From the NCBI GenBank assembly GCA_017540815.1, contig JAFYAI010000139.1:1-35284 (forward strand): a stretch of 35,284 bases of DNA, given 5' to 3'. Shown one piece after another: positions 1 to 6,961 of the stretch; the first letter of the stretch is position 1, and every line of letters starts with the position of its first letter. Source of the DNA: Spirochaetales bacterium. GTDB lineage: Bacteria > Spirochaetota > GWE2-31-10 > MWDO01. The notes beneath the pieces are model-generated. The model searched no databases. It was given only the letters and a program-made list of their open reading frames with translations, and was not told where the DNA came from. The position numbers and the translations under genes were made by a program.

Positions 1-2
1 AG

Positions 3-134
3 AAACGCAAGAAGAAGAAACAGATCGTTGATCAGATTGCTGCAACGAAAATATTGCAGGAATTTATGGATACTAATAAGAAAATGATATTCGACATCGA
101 AAAATACAAAAAACTGATAAATGATACGGAGTGA
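3..134 (+). CDS. C-terminal end of a lysine-rich helical protein (5' truncated by window)
   Basis: An open frame enters from the left edge and gives 43 codons before TGA at 132-134. The product fragment is basic at its start (KRKKKK) and then alternates charged and hydrophobic residues in an amphipathic helix pattern. No start codon for the protein lies inside the window, so its length and identity are unknown. The stop overlaps the ribosome-binding site of the next gene (GGAG at 128-131), which suggests the two genes are translationally coupled in one operon. The match to a real gene rests on the open frame and this coupling; no family can be named. Confidence 0.55.
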   Translation, partial: KRKKKKQIVDQIAATKILQEFMDTNKKMIFDIEKYKKLINDTE

Positions 135-136
135 AT

Positions 137-451
137 ATGATTACAAAAAAAATCGATAGTGCAAAAGAATTTGAGAAATTACTTGAAGGTGCAATAACTG
201 CCAACGAAGCACAGAAATTCACAACTATCGAAGACAAACTGTCCAACCTGCAGAAGATCGTCATCAACCTCGTTGAAGCAAAAGAAGAAGAACTCTGCGA
301 ACAGAAAGTTGCTGCGATTAAGCAGAAAGACCTGCTTACCAAAGAAATTAAAGCTCGCCTCGATGTTGTCAAAGCAAAAATGAAATTCTACAAGAAATTC
401 TATTATAAGCTCAAAACAATGAAAGCGGCATATAATGAACTGCAGAAGTAA
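137..451 (+). CDS. Small coiled-coil protein of unknown function
   Basis: This 104-residue product is almost entirely predicted helix, with dense Lys/Glu heptads (for example VEAKEEELCEQK and KQKDLLTKEIKA). It has no signal peptide or membrane segment, so it is probably cytoplasmic. I prefer ATG 137 over the in-frame GTG at 131, because GGAG at 128-131 then sits 5 nt upstream; the GTG would lie inside that site. It directly follows the preceding coiled-coil gene and is probably co-transcribed with it. No clear terminator follows, and the ilv promoter begins about 30 nt downstream. The function is not recognisable; small helical chaperones or flagellar accessory proteins look like this, but that is only resemblance. 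Confidence 0.65.
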   Translation: MITKKIDSAKEFEKLLEGAITANEAQKFTTIEDKLSNLQKIVINLVEAKEEELCEQKVAAIKQKDLLTKEIKARLDVVKAKMKFYKKFYYKLKTMKAAYNELQK

Positions 452-482
452 AATTTTCATCTAATTTTTTCTCAAATTTATC

Positions 483-511
483 TTGACAAGACGATAAAAT
501 AGTTATATACT
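483..511 (+). promoter_or_regulatory. Sigma-70-type promoter of the ilv operon
   Basis: TTGACA at 483-488 and TATACT at 506-511 are separated by 17 bp, which is close to the sigma-70 consensus. Transcription would begin near 518, giving a leader of about 210 nt before ilvB. That leader contains the leader peptide and the terminator described below. Confidence 0.8.
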
Positions 512-544
512 CCATTCCATATTTCGGTAAAGGAGTCAGACGAA

Positions 545-658
545 GTGACATCGATTATTTGTAACATTGTCATTATTATGATTGGTGCAGTCATTATTAT
601 GGGCTGTGCCCCCACTTCGTTCTGCCTTAATACTCCGAGTAATATAAATAAAGGATAA
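545..658 (+). CDS. Ile-rich leader peptide controlling the ilv operon
   Basis: A 37-codon frame opens with GTG at 545 behind a good Shine-Dalgarno site (AAAGGAG at 529-535, 9 nt spacing) and stops at TAA 656-658. Codons 4, 5, 8, 10, 11, 13, 17 and 18 are all ATT (Ile), and codons 9 and 16 are GTC (Val). Ten of the first 18 codons are therefore Ile or Val. It lies between a strong promoter and an intrinsic terminator just before ilvB, the arrangement known for attenuator peptides of branched-chain operons in enteric bacteria. It is too short for usual gene callers. An alternative reading is a small hydrophobic membrane peptide, but its position, codon bias and the pairing scheme of the surrounding RNA favour a sensor peptide. 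Confidence 0.82.
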   Translation: MTSIICNIVIIMIGAVIIMGCAPTSFCLNTPSNINKG

Positions 659-680
659 CGCTTAATAGTATTAAATACGG

Positions 681-718
681 AAAAAAAAGCCTTGGCGGAA
701 CACCGCCAAGGCTTTTTT
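681..718 (+). terminator. Intrinsic terminator of the ilv attenuator
   Basis: A perfect 10-bp GC-rich stem, GCCTTGGCGG (689-698) with CCGCCAAGGC (703-712), closes an AACA loop. It is flanked by an A-run (681-688) and followed by six T. It ends only a few bases before the ilvB Shine-Dalgarno site, so it must be read through for ilvB to be expressed. Confidence 0.92.
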
Positions 719-730
719 GTTTAGGAGGTT

Positions 731-2410
731 ATGATTAATATGACAGGAGCAAGAATAGTTATCGAAACACTAATCGAACAAAAGTGTGACACAGTGTTCG
801 GTTATCCGGGTGGGCAGGTTCTAAATATTTTTGATGAACTGTACCTAAACTCATCTCGCATTACACATATTATCACCGCTCATGAGCAGGGGGCTTCTCA
901 TGCAGCGGACGGCTATGCAAGAGCCTCTGGCAAGCCGGGAATATTAATCGCAACATCAGGCCCTGGGGCAACAAACATTGTTACCGGTTTAGCAACAGCT
1001 TATCTTGACTCTGTTCCGCTGGTAGCCATCACCGGAAATGTTCCATGCCCACTCCTCGGCAGAGACAGCTTTCAGGAAGTAAACATCGTCGATATAACAC
1101 GCTCTGTCACTAAACAGAATTGGATAGTCAAAGATGTTCACCTGCTTGCCGACACAATCCGTGAAGCATTCCGCACTGCTATCTCAGGCAGACCGGGACC
1201 TGTTTTAATAGACATTCCGAAAGATGTGCAGATCGCAGAATGTGATTACATGCCGCAGAATCCGGTCGCCCCTAACCCGATAAAAACAGCATCGGACAAT
1301 ATCATAAATGAAGCGGCAGAGCTCATAAACTCTTCGCAGCGTCCATATCTCTACTTCGGCGGCGGCATTCTCTCAAGTCATGCTTCCGAAGAAATACTTG
1401 CTCTCGCAAAGAAAATCGACGCTCCTCTTGGATGTTCTCTTATGGGATTATCTGCGATACCAACTGATACGCCGCTTTTCCTTGGAATGCAGGGAATGCA
1501 CGGTCATTATGCATCATCTAAGGCGGAAGATGATGCAGATCTTGTCATCGCAGTCGGTGTGCGATTCAGCGACAGAGCAACAGGCAACAAAGAGAGATTC
1601 CGAAAGAATTTTCGCATTATCCATATTGATACCGATAGAAAGGAACTCAACAAAAATATACCGGCGGATATTGCCATTCTTGGCGATGTCAAAGATACGC
1701 TTATACGGCTGAATAATAAAATTCAGCAGAAAAACCATCCGCAATGGATAGCACATATCCGACAACTTATAGACAAAGAACAGCGTATTACCGCAGCAGG
1801 TATGAACGACACACCTACAGAATGGCTTAACCCATATCGGATTATCGACATTGTGCAAAAACATGCCCAAGACAGCTCAATCGCTACCGATGTCGGACAG
1901 CACCAAATGTGGACTGCTCAACGATACCCATTCTCACGGCAGAGACAATTTCTGACAAGCGGAGGCTTAGGCACAATGGGCTACGGAATGGGAGCATCAA
2001 TCGGAGCAAGCAAAGCAACAGGCAAACGAAGTGTCCTGTTTACAGGTGACGGCAGCTTCGGAATGAATCTCAACGAATTGGCAACAGCCGTTTCACAAAA
2101 CATTCCGCTTGTCATAGTCATTATGAATAATGGCGTGCTTGGAATGGTTCGTCAATGGCAGACGCTATTCTACAATGCTCATTATTCTAATACCACATTA
2201 AACCGTCAGACAGACTTCGTTAAGACGGCAGAAGCATTCGGAGCGAAAGGAGTAAGAGTATCGACTGAAGAAGAACTTGACAAAGCATGTCAGGAAGCAT
2301 TTTCACATAATGGGCCATTCTTAATAGATTGTGCTGTCAATTGTGACGAATTCGTCCTGCCAATGCTGCCGCCGGGCGGATCAATCGATGATATGATAAC
2401 AGAAATTTAA
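731..2410 (+). CDS. ilvB: Acetolactate synthase, large (catalytic) subunit
   Basis: This is a ThDP-dependent enzyme that condenses pyruvate with pyruvate or 2-oxobutanoate, the first common step to valine, leucine and isoleucine. Visible are the N-terminal ThDP domain with GYPGGQVLNIFDELY and the catalytic Glu52 in HEQGASHAADGYA, a central domain, and the C-terminal GDG motif at 439-441 continuing to MNN, which binds Mg-ThDP. The length of 559 residues is normal for the family. AGGAGG at 723-728 sits 2 nt from ATG 731 and 11 nt from the in-frame ATG 740, so the true start is uncertain; 740 gives the more usual N-terminus MTGARIV. No ilvN regulatory subunit follows, which is unusual for a biosynthetic enzyme. 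It is first in the operon and controlled by the attenuator. Confidence 0.95.
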   Translation: MINMTGARIVIETLIEQKCDTVFGYPGGQVLNIFDELYLNSSRITHIITAHEQGASHAADGYARASGKPGILIATSGPGATNIVTGLATAYLDSVPLVAITGNVPCPLLGRDSFQEVNIVDITRSVTKQNWIVKDVHLLADTIREAFRTAISGRPGPVLIDIPKDVQIAECDYMPQNPVAPNPIKTASDNIINEAAELINSSQRPYLYFGGGILSSHASEEILALAKKIDAPLGCSLMGLSAIPTDTPLFLGMQGMHGHYASSKAEDDADLVIAVGVRFSDRATGNKERFRKNFRIIHIDTDRKELNKNIPADIAILGDVKDTLIRLNNKIQQKNHPQWIAHIRQLIDKEQRITAAGMNDTPTEWLNPYRIIDIVQKHAQDSSIATDVGQHQMWTAQRYPFSRQRQFLTSGGLGTMGYGMGASIGASKATGKRSVLFTGDGSFGMNLNELATAVSQNIPLVIVIMNNGVLGMVRQWQTLFYNAHYSNTTLNRQTDFVKTAEAFGAKGVRVSTEEELDKACQEAFSHNGPFLIDCAVNCDEFVLPMLPPGGSIDDMITEI

Positions 2411-2425
2411 ACGGAGGATAACACA

Positions 2426-3628
2426 ATGATCACACTCGATAAAGTTTATCACGCAAAATATGTATTGGACACAGTAATTCGGCAGACAGATATGATAGCC
2501 GCACCAAAAATTAATCCGGCGGCTCAAATCTATCTCAAAACTGAGAACCTTCAGATTACCGGCTCATTCAAAGTGCGGGGAGCATATTATAAAATCTCGC
2601 AGCTCTCTAATGAGGAAAAAGAAAAAGGCGTAATAGCCTGTTCTGCCGGCAATCATGCACAAGGTGTTGCATTAGCGGCGGCTCGCAGCGGTATTCGCTC
2701 CATTATATGCCTGCCTGACGGAGCACCAATCTCCAAAGTAGAAGCAACTCGCAGCTACGGAGCTGAAATCCGTCTTGTCAAAGGTGTTTATGATGATGCG
2801 TATTTGGAAGCACTTCGTCTCCGAGACGAACAAGGCTATACATTCATTCATCCATTCGACGATGAGCAAGTCATAACAGGTCAGGGAACAATAGGTCTGG
2901 AACTTCTTGAACAGCTGCCCGACATTGACGCTGTCATTGTCCCAATTGGCGGAGGCGGACTCATCTCAGGTGTCGCATTCACAATCAAATCGCTGAATCC
3001 AAACATTCGAGTATATGGCGTGCAGGCTGCCGGTGCTCCAAGTATGTTTAATTCCGTTCATAATCATCTGATACAAAAACTCGAAAGCGTATCAACAATT
3101 GCCGACGGAATCGCTGTCAAAGAACCTGGCGAACATACATTCCAGTATGTCTCGGATTATGTCGATGAAGTTGTCACAGTTACTGATGATGAGATCTCCG
3201 CAGCCATTCTTGCTCTGATGGAGCAGCACAAACTTGTCACAGAAGGAGCCGGAGCGGCATCTGTTGCCGCGGCTATGTTCGGCAAAGTTCCTATCGAAGG
3301 GAAGAAAACAGTCTGTCTGCTGTCAGGCGGCAATATCGATGTGACAATTCTGTCAAGAGTTATAAACAGAGGTCTGCTTATGACAGGACGAACTTATTCT
3401 ATGAATATTGAATTGATTGACAAACCGGGACAGTTAAGTGATGTATCTAAAATCTTCGCTGCACTGGGAGCAAATGTCATATCGATTCATCATGAACGAG
3501 CCAACGAGGGCAGCGATGTCAATGGCTGCTATCTTAGAATTACGCTTGAGACTCGAAATTATGATCATATTCAGCGAATAAAACAAGAATTAACAAAAAA
3601 TGGATTTAAAATCACAAGTGAGATGTAA
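2426..3628 (+). CDS. ilvA: Threonine dehydratase with C-terminal ACT domain
   Basis: This PLP enzyme deaminates threonine to 2-oxobutanoate, the committed step to isoleucine. The PLP lysine is Lys49 in ITGSFKVRG. The asparagine-loop motif SAGNHAQG lies at about 73-80, and the glycine loop GGGGLISG follows. The last 75 residues or so form one ACT domain (IELIDKPGQLSDV, then LGANVISIHHER). The 400-residue length fits the single-ACT form also seen in Thermotoga and Gram-positive bacteria, not the two-regulatory-domain E. coli IlvA. The gene starts 15 nt after ilvB with an ACGGAGGATAAC ribosome site. Location right after ilvB under an Ile attenuator argues for a biosynthetic role; a catabolic TdcB-like role is less likely. 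Confidence 0.93.
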   Translation: MITLDKVYHAKYVLDTVIRQTDMIAAPKINPAAQIYLKTENLQITGSFKVRGAYYKISQLSNEEKEKGVIACSAGNHAQGVALAAARSGIRSIICLPDGAPISKVEATRSYGAEIRLVKGVYDDAYLEALRLRDEQGYTFIHPFDDEQVITGQGTIGLELLEQLPDIDAVIVPIGGGGLISGVAFTIKSLNPNIRVYGVQAAGAPSMFNSVHNHLIQKLESVSTIADGIAVKEPGEHTFQYVSDYVDEVVTVTDDEISAAILALMEQHKLVTEGAGAASVAAAMFGKVPIEGKKTVCLLSGGNIDVTILSRVINRGLLMTGRTYSMNIELIDKPGQLSDVSKIFAALGANVISIHHERANEGSDVNGCYLRITLETRNYDHIQRIKQELTKNGFKITSEM

Positions 3629-3666
3629 ATGTGATATAATACAAATAAAAACGGAGGATAACCAAA

Positions 3667-4038
3667 ATGAAAAAAATCCAAACAACCAAAGCACCGTCAG
3701 CAGTCGGGCCATACTCTCAGGCAATCGTCAGCGGCGGACTTGTATTTACATCAGGTCAAATCGCCATCAATCCTGCGACAAATACTGTCGAAGCCTCTGA
3801 CATTGCAGGTCAAACAGAACAAATTATGAAGAACTTATCCGCACTCCTTGAAAGTGCCGGCAGTTCTATGGATAAAGCCATTAAAACGACTTGTTTCTTG
3901 GCAAATATGGATGACTTCGCCGCATTTAACGAAGTGTATGGCAAATATTTCACCTCGCTTCCGGCTCGCAGCTGTGTAGCAGTCAAAACTCTGCCTAAGA
4001 ATGTATTGGCGGAAGTAGAAGTCATCGCAGAATTATAA
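3667..4038 (+). CDS. ridA: RidA family enamine/imine deaminase
   Basis: This 123-residue YjgF/YER057c/UK114 protein hydrolyses the reactive 2-aminoacrylate and 2-aminocrotonate intermediates released by PLP dehydratases such as IlvA. It shows the family hallmarks: the N-terminal APSAVGPYSQA, the FTSGQI segment, the substrate-binding Arg101 in LPARSCV, and the ending VLAEVEVIAEL. It is encoded last in the operon, 38 nt after ilvA, with the same ACGGAGGATAAC ribosome site as ilvA. Coupling a dehydratase gene with ridA makes functional sense, because RidA removes the by-product of its neighbour. A bidirectional terminator follows. Confidence 0.95.
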   Translation: MKKIQTTKAPSAVGPYSQAIVSGGLVFTSGQIAINPATNTVEASDIAGQTEQIMKNLSALLESAGSSMDKAIKTTCFLANMDDFAAFNEVYGKYFTSLPARSCVAVKTLPKNVLAEVEVIAEL

Positions 4039-4060
4039 TGACATTAGCAAAAAGGATAAA

Positions 4061-4094
4061 AAAATGAGATTTTGCTCTGACAAAATCTCATTTT
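4061..4094. terminator. Bidirectional terminator between ridA and cdsA
   Basis: The arms 4061-4074 (AAAATGAGATTTTG) and 4081-4094 (CAAAATCTCATTTT) enclose CTCTGA. Runs of A upstream and T downstream let it serve ridA on the plus strand and cdsA on the minus strand, which converge here. Confidence 0.88.
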
Positions 4095-4115
4095 TTTTAT
4101 CGTTATAACCAGCTC

Positions 4116-5081
4116 TCACCCACGCACGATCATATATATCTGTATCAGCATGAAATATATCGGCAGGATGTAGAGCAGCGTATCAACCGAGTCAAGCAAT
4201 CCGCCTCGACCGAGGATAACATTGCCGGAGTCTTTCACATTAGCGGAACGCTTGATGACAGACTCAGCCAAGTCTCCTGCCGGCACGAGGAATCCTGTAA
4301 TCGCCGGGAACACAAAGTAGAACCACCAATCGAATCCAATGAAGTCTCCGCAGAATGGGATAAATGCGAGCAGTTCGGTATCAAACATTATATAGAACAA
4401 CGCAGTGAAGAAAAATACCAAAAAATACCCGCCGATATATCCTGCCCATGACTTCTTCGGGCTAACTGTAAGTCCGATAACATTGCTGCGTCCGAATGCC
4501 ATGCCGAATACATAAGCAAATATATCATTGCCCCACACCAGCACTATGAAAAACACTGCAAGCAGCGAACCTGTCAGAGTTCCGTGTGATGCCACATTGA
4601 CAAATATCGGAGTACACTCATCCGCAGGCAGCGGAGTAGACGACACATTGAACAGAAACGGCAGGAAGAATGACGGCACACCAATATAGATAATGCCCAG
4701 TATCGTATATGCCATCTTCTCAAGAGAATGAGTCAGATCCGACTTGAAAATATCCCGTGCATAGACAAACATAAATATGCCGAGTAGGATCGTAACGAAG
4801 ATCTCCCAACAGACACCGCTCTGATTGATGCCGAACAAATTGATCGAGACGGAATACGCAAACAGATAGATAAATGTATTAACCGTCGGGATAAACCAAC
4901 GGCGAACATCTATGCCTTTCTTGTATATCAGCGAGTTAAACTCGTAGCTGCCGAATACAGTCACTGCAACACCAAACACAAGCATAACTATAATGTGATT
5001 GCTCATCGGGAAAAAAAGTGAAGCAAAAACTGTCGGCAATACAGTCAATGTCAGAAGCAATCTGCTTTGGAAATTCGTCAT
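4116..5081 (-). CDS. cdsA: Phosphatidate cytidylyltransferase (CDP-diglyceride synthase)
   Basis: This integral membrane enzyme makes CDP-diacylglycerol from CTP and phosphatidic acid, the branch point of phospholipid synthesis. The 321-residue product has about eight hydrophobic segments. Its C-terminal signature reads ESVIKRSANVKDSGN followed by ILGRGGLLDSVDT, matching the CTP-transferase signature S-x3-KR-x4-KD, with LGRGG in place of the more common PGHGG. The start overlaps the uppS stop by 4 nt (ATGA), so the two are translationally coupled in frr-uppS-cdsA. A bidirectional hairpin ends the operon. Confidence 0.94.
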   Translation of the reverse strand: MTNFQSRLLLTLTVLPTVFASLFFPMSNHIIVMLVFGVAVTVFGSYEFNSLIYKKGIDVRRWFIPTVNTFIYLFAYSVSINLFGINQSGVCWEIFVTILLGIFMFVYARDIFKSDLTHSLEKMAYTILGIIYIGVPSFFLPFLFNVSSTPLPADECTPIFVNVASHGTLTGSLLAVFFIVLVWGNDIFAYVFGMAFGRSNVIGLTVSPKKSWAGYIGGYFLVFFFTALFYIMFDTELLAFIPFCGDFIGFDWWFYFVFPAITGFLVPAGDLAESVIKRSANVKDSGNVILGRGGLLDSVDTLLYILPIYFMLIQIYMIVRG

Positions 5082-5770
5082 TGTTTTACACCGCCAAATC
5101 GTCTGTCTCTGTTTTTATAATTCTCTATTGCATCAAAAAATTCTGCTTTCGTGAAGTCAGGCCAATAACTGTTCGATACATAGAACTCGGAATACGCTGC
5201 CTGCCAAAGGAAATAGTTGCTGATACGGTATTCTCCGCCTGTCCTAATGATTAAGTCAGGATCAGGATAGTTCGCTGTCAGCAGACATTTCGACACATTC
5301 TCCTCATTGGGCTCTAAGCCCTGAGCCTGCATCTTCTGATAAGCCTGCACAATATCATATTTGCCGGAGTAATTAAGAGCGAGCAGCAGCGTAATCGTAT
5401 CAAAATCATTGGTCTCACGCTCCACTCTGTCTATAGCAGCCAATACTTTCGGCGGCAAACCGGCTCTGTCGCCAAGATGCCGTATCTTGATGCGATTGCG
5501 TATATAGAAGTCGAACTCTTTCTCAAGATGACTGACTACAAGCCCCATCAGGAATGAGACTTCCTGTTCGGCTCGCTTCCAATTCTCCTTAGAGAATGTG
5601 TACAATGAAATATACGGGATACGGACTTCTCTTGCAGCCATGACGATCTCTTTCGCCTTCTCAACTCCGGCACTGTGCCCGGCCGTCCGAGGCAGACCTT
5701 TTGCCTGTGCCCAGCGACCGTTACCGTCCATTATCACAGAAATATGATTTAATTTGTTAGACTCGCTCAT
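5078..5770 (-). CDS. uppS: Isoprenyl transferase (undecaprenyl diphosphate synthase)
   Basis: This cis-prenyltransferase elongates farnesyl diphosphate with isopentenyl diphosphate to build the undecaprenyl carrier for peptidoglycan. The first motif is ISVIMDGNGRWA with the catalytic Asp15, followed by GHSAGVEK. The C-terminal motifs DLIIRTGGEYRISNYFLWQ and the segment around YSEFYVSN bind the diphosphates. The 230-residue length is normal. The gene begins 2 nt after frr and overlaps cdsA by 4 nt. Lipid-carrier and phospholipid genes beside frr form a widely conserved bacterial cluster. Confidence 0.95.
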   Translation of the reverse strand: MSESNKLNHISVIMDGNGRWAQAKGLPRTAGHSAGVEKAKEIVMAAREVRIPYISLYTFSKENWKRAEQEVSFLMGLVVSHLEKEFDFYIRNRIKIRHLGDRAGLPPKVLAAIDRVERETNDFDTITLLLALNYSGKYDIVQAYQKMQAQGLEPNEENVSKCLLTANYPDPDLIIRTGGEYRISNYFLWQAAYSEFYVSNSYWPDFTKAEFFDAIENYKNRDRRFGGVKQ

Positions 5771-5772
5771 TG

Positions 5773-6330
5773 TTAGATTTCGAGGATGTCCTTCTCTCGT
5801 TTAGCAAGGATCTCATCAATGTCTTTGATAAATTTATCAGTCATCTTCTGGATCTCATCCAAGCCCTGCTTCTCTTCATCCTCAGTAACCGTATTGTCTT
5901 TCTTGAGTTTCTTCAGCTGCTCATTGCAGTCGCGGCGCAGGTTGCGGATAGACACACGAGCCTGCTCTGCAACAGACTTAGCCTGCTTAACAAGTTCTTT
6001 ACGAGTCTCCTCTGTCAGTGGCGGGATAACAATGCGGATCACATGACCATCATTAGACGGGTTAAATCCAAGTTCTGCTTTCTGTATGCCCTTCTCGATC
6101 GCCTTAAGTGTCGAAGCGTCCCACGGCTGTATCAGTATCAGTCTTGCCTCCGGGCATGTAACATTCGCAGTCTGCGGCAGCGGAGTCGGAGTGCCGTAGT
6201 AATCTACCATTACATTGTCCAGCACGCTCGGCGTTGCACGCCCTGTTCTGATCTTCTTAACCTGTTCTACGAAACTGTCGATCGATTTCTTTGCTTTCTC
6301 ATTAAATCCGTTCTTTACATCTGCCAACAT
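5773..6330 (-). CDS. frr: Ribosome recycling factor
   Basis: RRF works with EF-G to split post-termination ribosomes. The 185-residue product shows the family pattern throughout: KIRTGRATPSVLDNVMVDYYG near the N-terminus, WDASTLKAIEKGIQKAELGFNPSNDG in the middle (cited here as landmarks), and the helical C-terminus with SIRNLRRDCNEQLKKL and KFIKDIDEIL. A GGAG site lies just upstream of the ATG, and a promoter (6397-6425) reads into it. The usual upstream partner genes (tsf, pyrH) are not present here; frr is the first gene of its transcript. Confidence 0.96.
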   Translation of the reverse strand: MLADVKNGFNEKAKKSIDSFVEQVKKIRTGRATPSVLDNVMVDYYGTPTPLPQTANVTCPEARLILIQPWDASTLKAIEKGIQKAELGFNPSNDGHVIRIVIPPLTEETRKELVKQAKSVAEQARVSIRNLRRDCNEQLKKLKKDNTVTEDEEKQGLDEIQKMTDKFIKDIDEILAKREKDILEI

Positions 6331-6396
6331 CTGCAGCTCCTTCTTTATCGTTATAGTAAGAATGTGTTGTTTTCATTATTCATTCTCTCTTACCAT

Positions 6397-6425
6397 ATTT
6401 TACTCCAAATTTTAGTTTTACTCAA
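6397..6425 (-). promoter_or_regulatory. Promoter of frr-uppS-cdsA
   Basis: On the minus strand TTGAGT (6425-6420) and TAAAAT (6402-6397) are 17 bp apart. The predicted start lies about 60 nt before the frr ATG. The surrounding stretch is AT-rich and holds no gene. Confidence 0.6.
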
Positions 6426-6490
6426 CTGTTTTTTGATAAATTCAGAAATTTAATTAATTTATGGAATAATTTTATCAATAACCAATTTTA

Positions 6491-6961
6491 CTAATAATTC
6501 GGATAGATCACCATCATCCTTTTGAATGTCCTTTTAGTATCATCACTGAAGTCAAGCCCATTCGCCAGCTTGTAATATTTATCCAGTCCATCCCGGTCGC
6601 CGAGCAGATAATACAGTATAGATATATTAAGGAAACACCTTGCCCTCTGATCAGACTGATACTGCATCGCCATTATATCCATATAGCGAACAGCACCTTC
6701 TATATCAGACCTGGATCTAAGTGAGTCTCGCACAGTGGCATCGAAACCATGCTCGACTGAGAACAGCACCACTGTTTCCGTTGTTTGCCTGCCGTATTTC
6801 TCGATGAGCATCTGCAGTGAGAATGTATTGGCTTGGAAATCACGATTGCGGGCAATCTCTTTTACAGTCGGCATAGACGCACACGAACATAGAGCACACA
6901 ATAACATTCCTGATGCAAGCAGGAATGTTATTGTGTGTTCCTTTATGATTTGGCTACGCAT
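6491..6961 (-). CDS. Small lipoprotein of unknown function
   Basis: The 156-residue product begins with a positively charged end and a hydrophobic stretch, then a lipobox LCSC with the acylated cysteine at residue 27. It should therefore be a membrane-anchored lipoprotein facing the periplasm or surface. The mature part is helical and has a TPR-like feel (RCFLNISILYYLLGDRDGLDKYYKLA), but there is no convincing repeat. Its start overlaps the end of clpA by 19 nt, with AAGGAG 8 nt before the ATG, so the two are co-translated. No family can be named; the link to ClpA is only genomic. Confidence 0.75.
   Translation of the reverse strand: MRSQIIKEHTITFLLASGMLLCALCSCASMPTVKEIARNRDFQANTFSLQMLIEKYGRQTTETVVLFSVEHGFDATVRDSLRSRSDIEGAVRYMDIMAMQYQSDQRARCFLNISILYYLLGDRDGLDKYYKLANGLDFSDDTKRTFKRMMVIYPNY

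Larger units (their letters stand above)
519..720 (+). promoter_or_regulatory. Ribosome-mediated transcription attenuator of ilvB-ilvA-ridA
   Basis: Three competing pairings can be drawn. The protector pairs 540-547 (ACGAAGTG) with 613-620 (CACTTCGT), extended by 537-539/622-624 and 532-536 (GGAGT)/632-636 (ACTCC). The antiterminator pairs 619-626 (GUUCUGCC) with 694-701 (GGCGGAAC), including one G-U pair, stacked on 627-634 (UUAAUACU)/667-674 (AGUAUUAA). The terminator pairs 689-698 with 703-712. A ribosome stalled on the Ile codons (554-598) would mask the 5' protector strand and release 613-636 for antitermination. A ribosome reaching the stop at 656 would cover the antiterminator strand and let the terminator form. 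The pairings are read directly from the sequence; the mechanism is inferred from known ilv attenuators. Confidence 0.72.

Noticed and set aside
545..658. Reading the Ile-rich frame as an ordinary small membrane protein
   Set aside because: It sits between promoter and attenuator hairpin, and the Ile/Val codon cluster is placed where stalling would switch the RNA fold; this explains more than a free peptide would.
5770..6453. A 227-codon open frame on the plus strand opposite frr
   Set aside because: It lies antisense to frr, whose product is unmistakable; it has no ribosome site and an unusual Leu/Ile/Cys-rich composition typical of a shadow frame.
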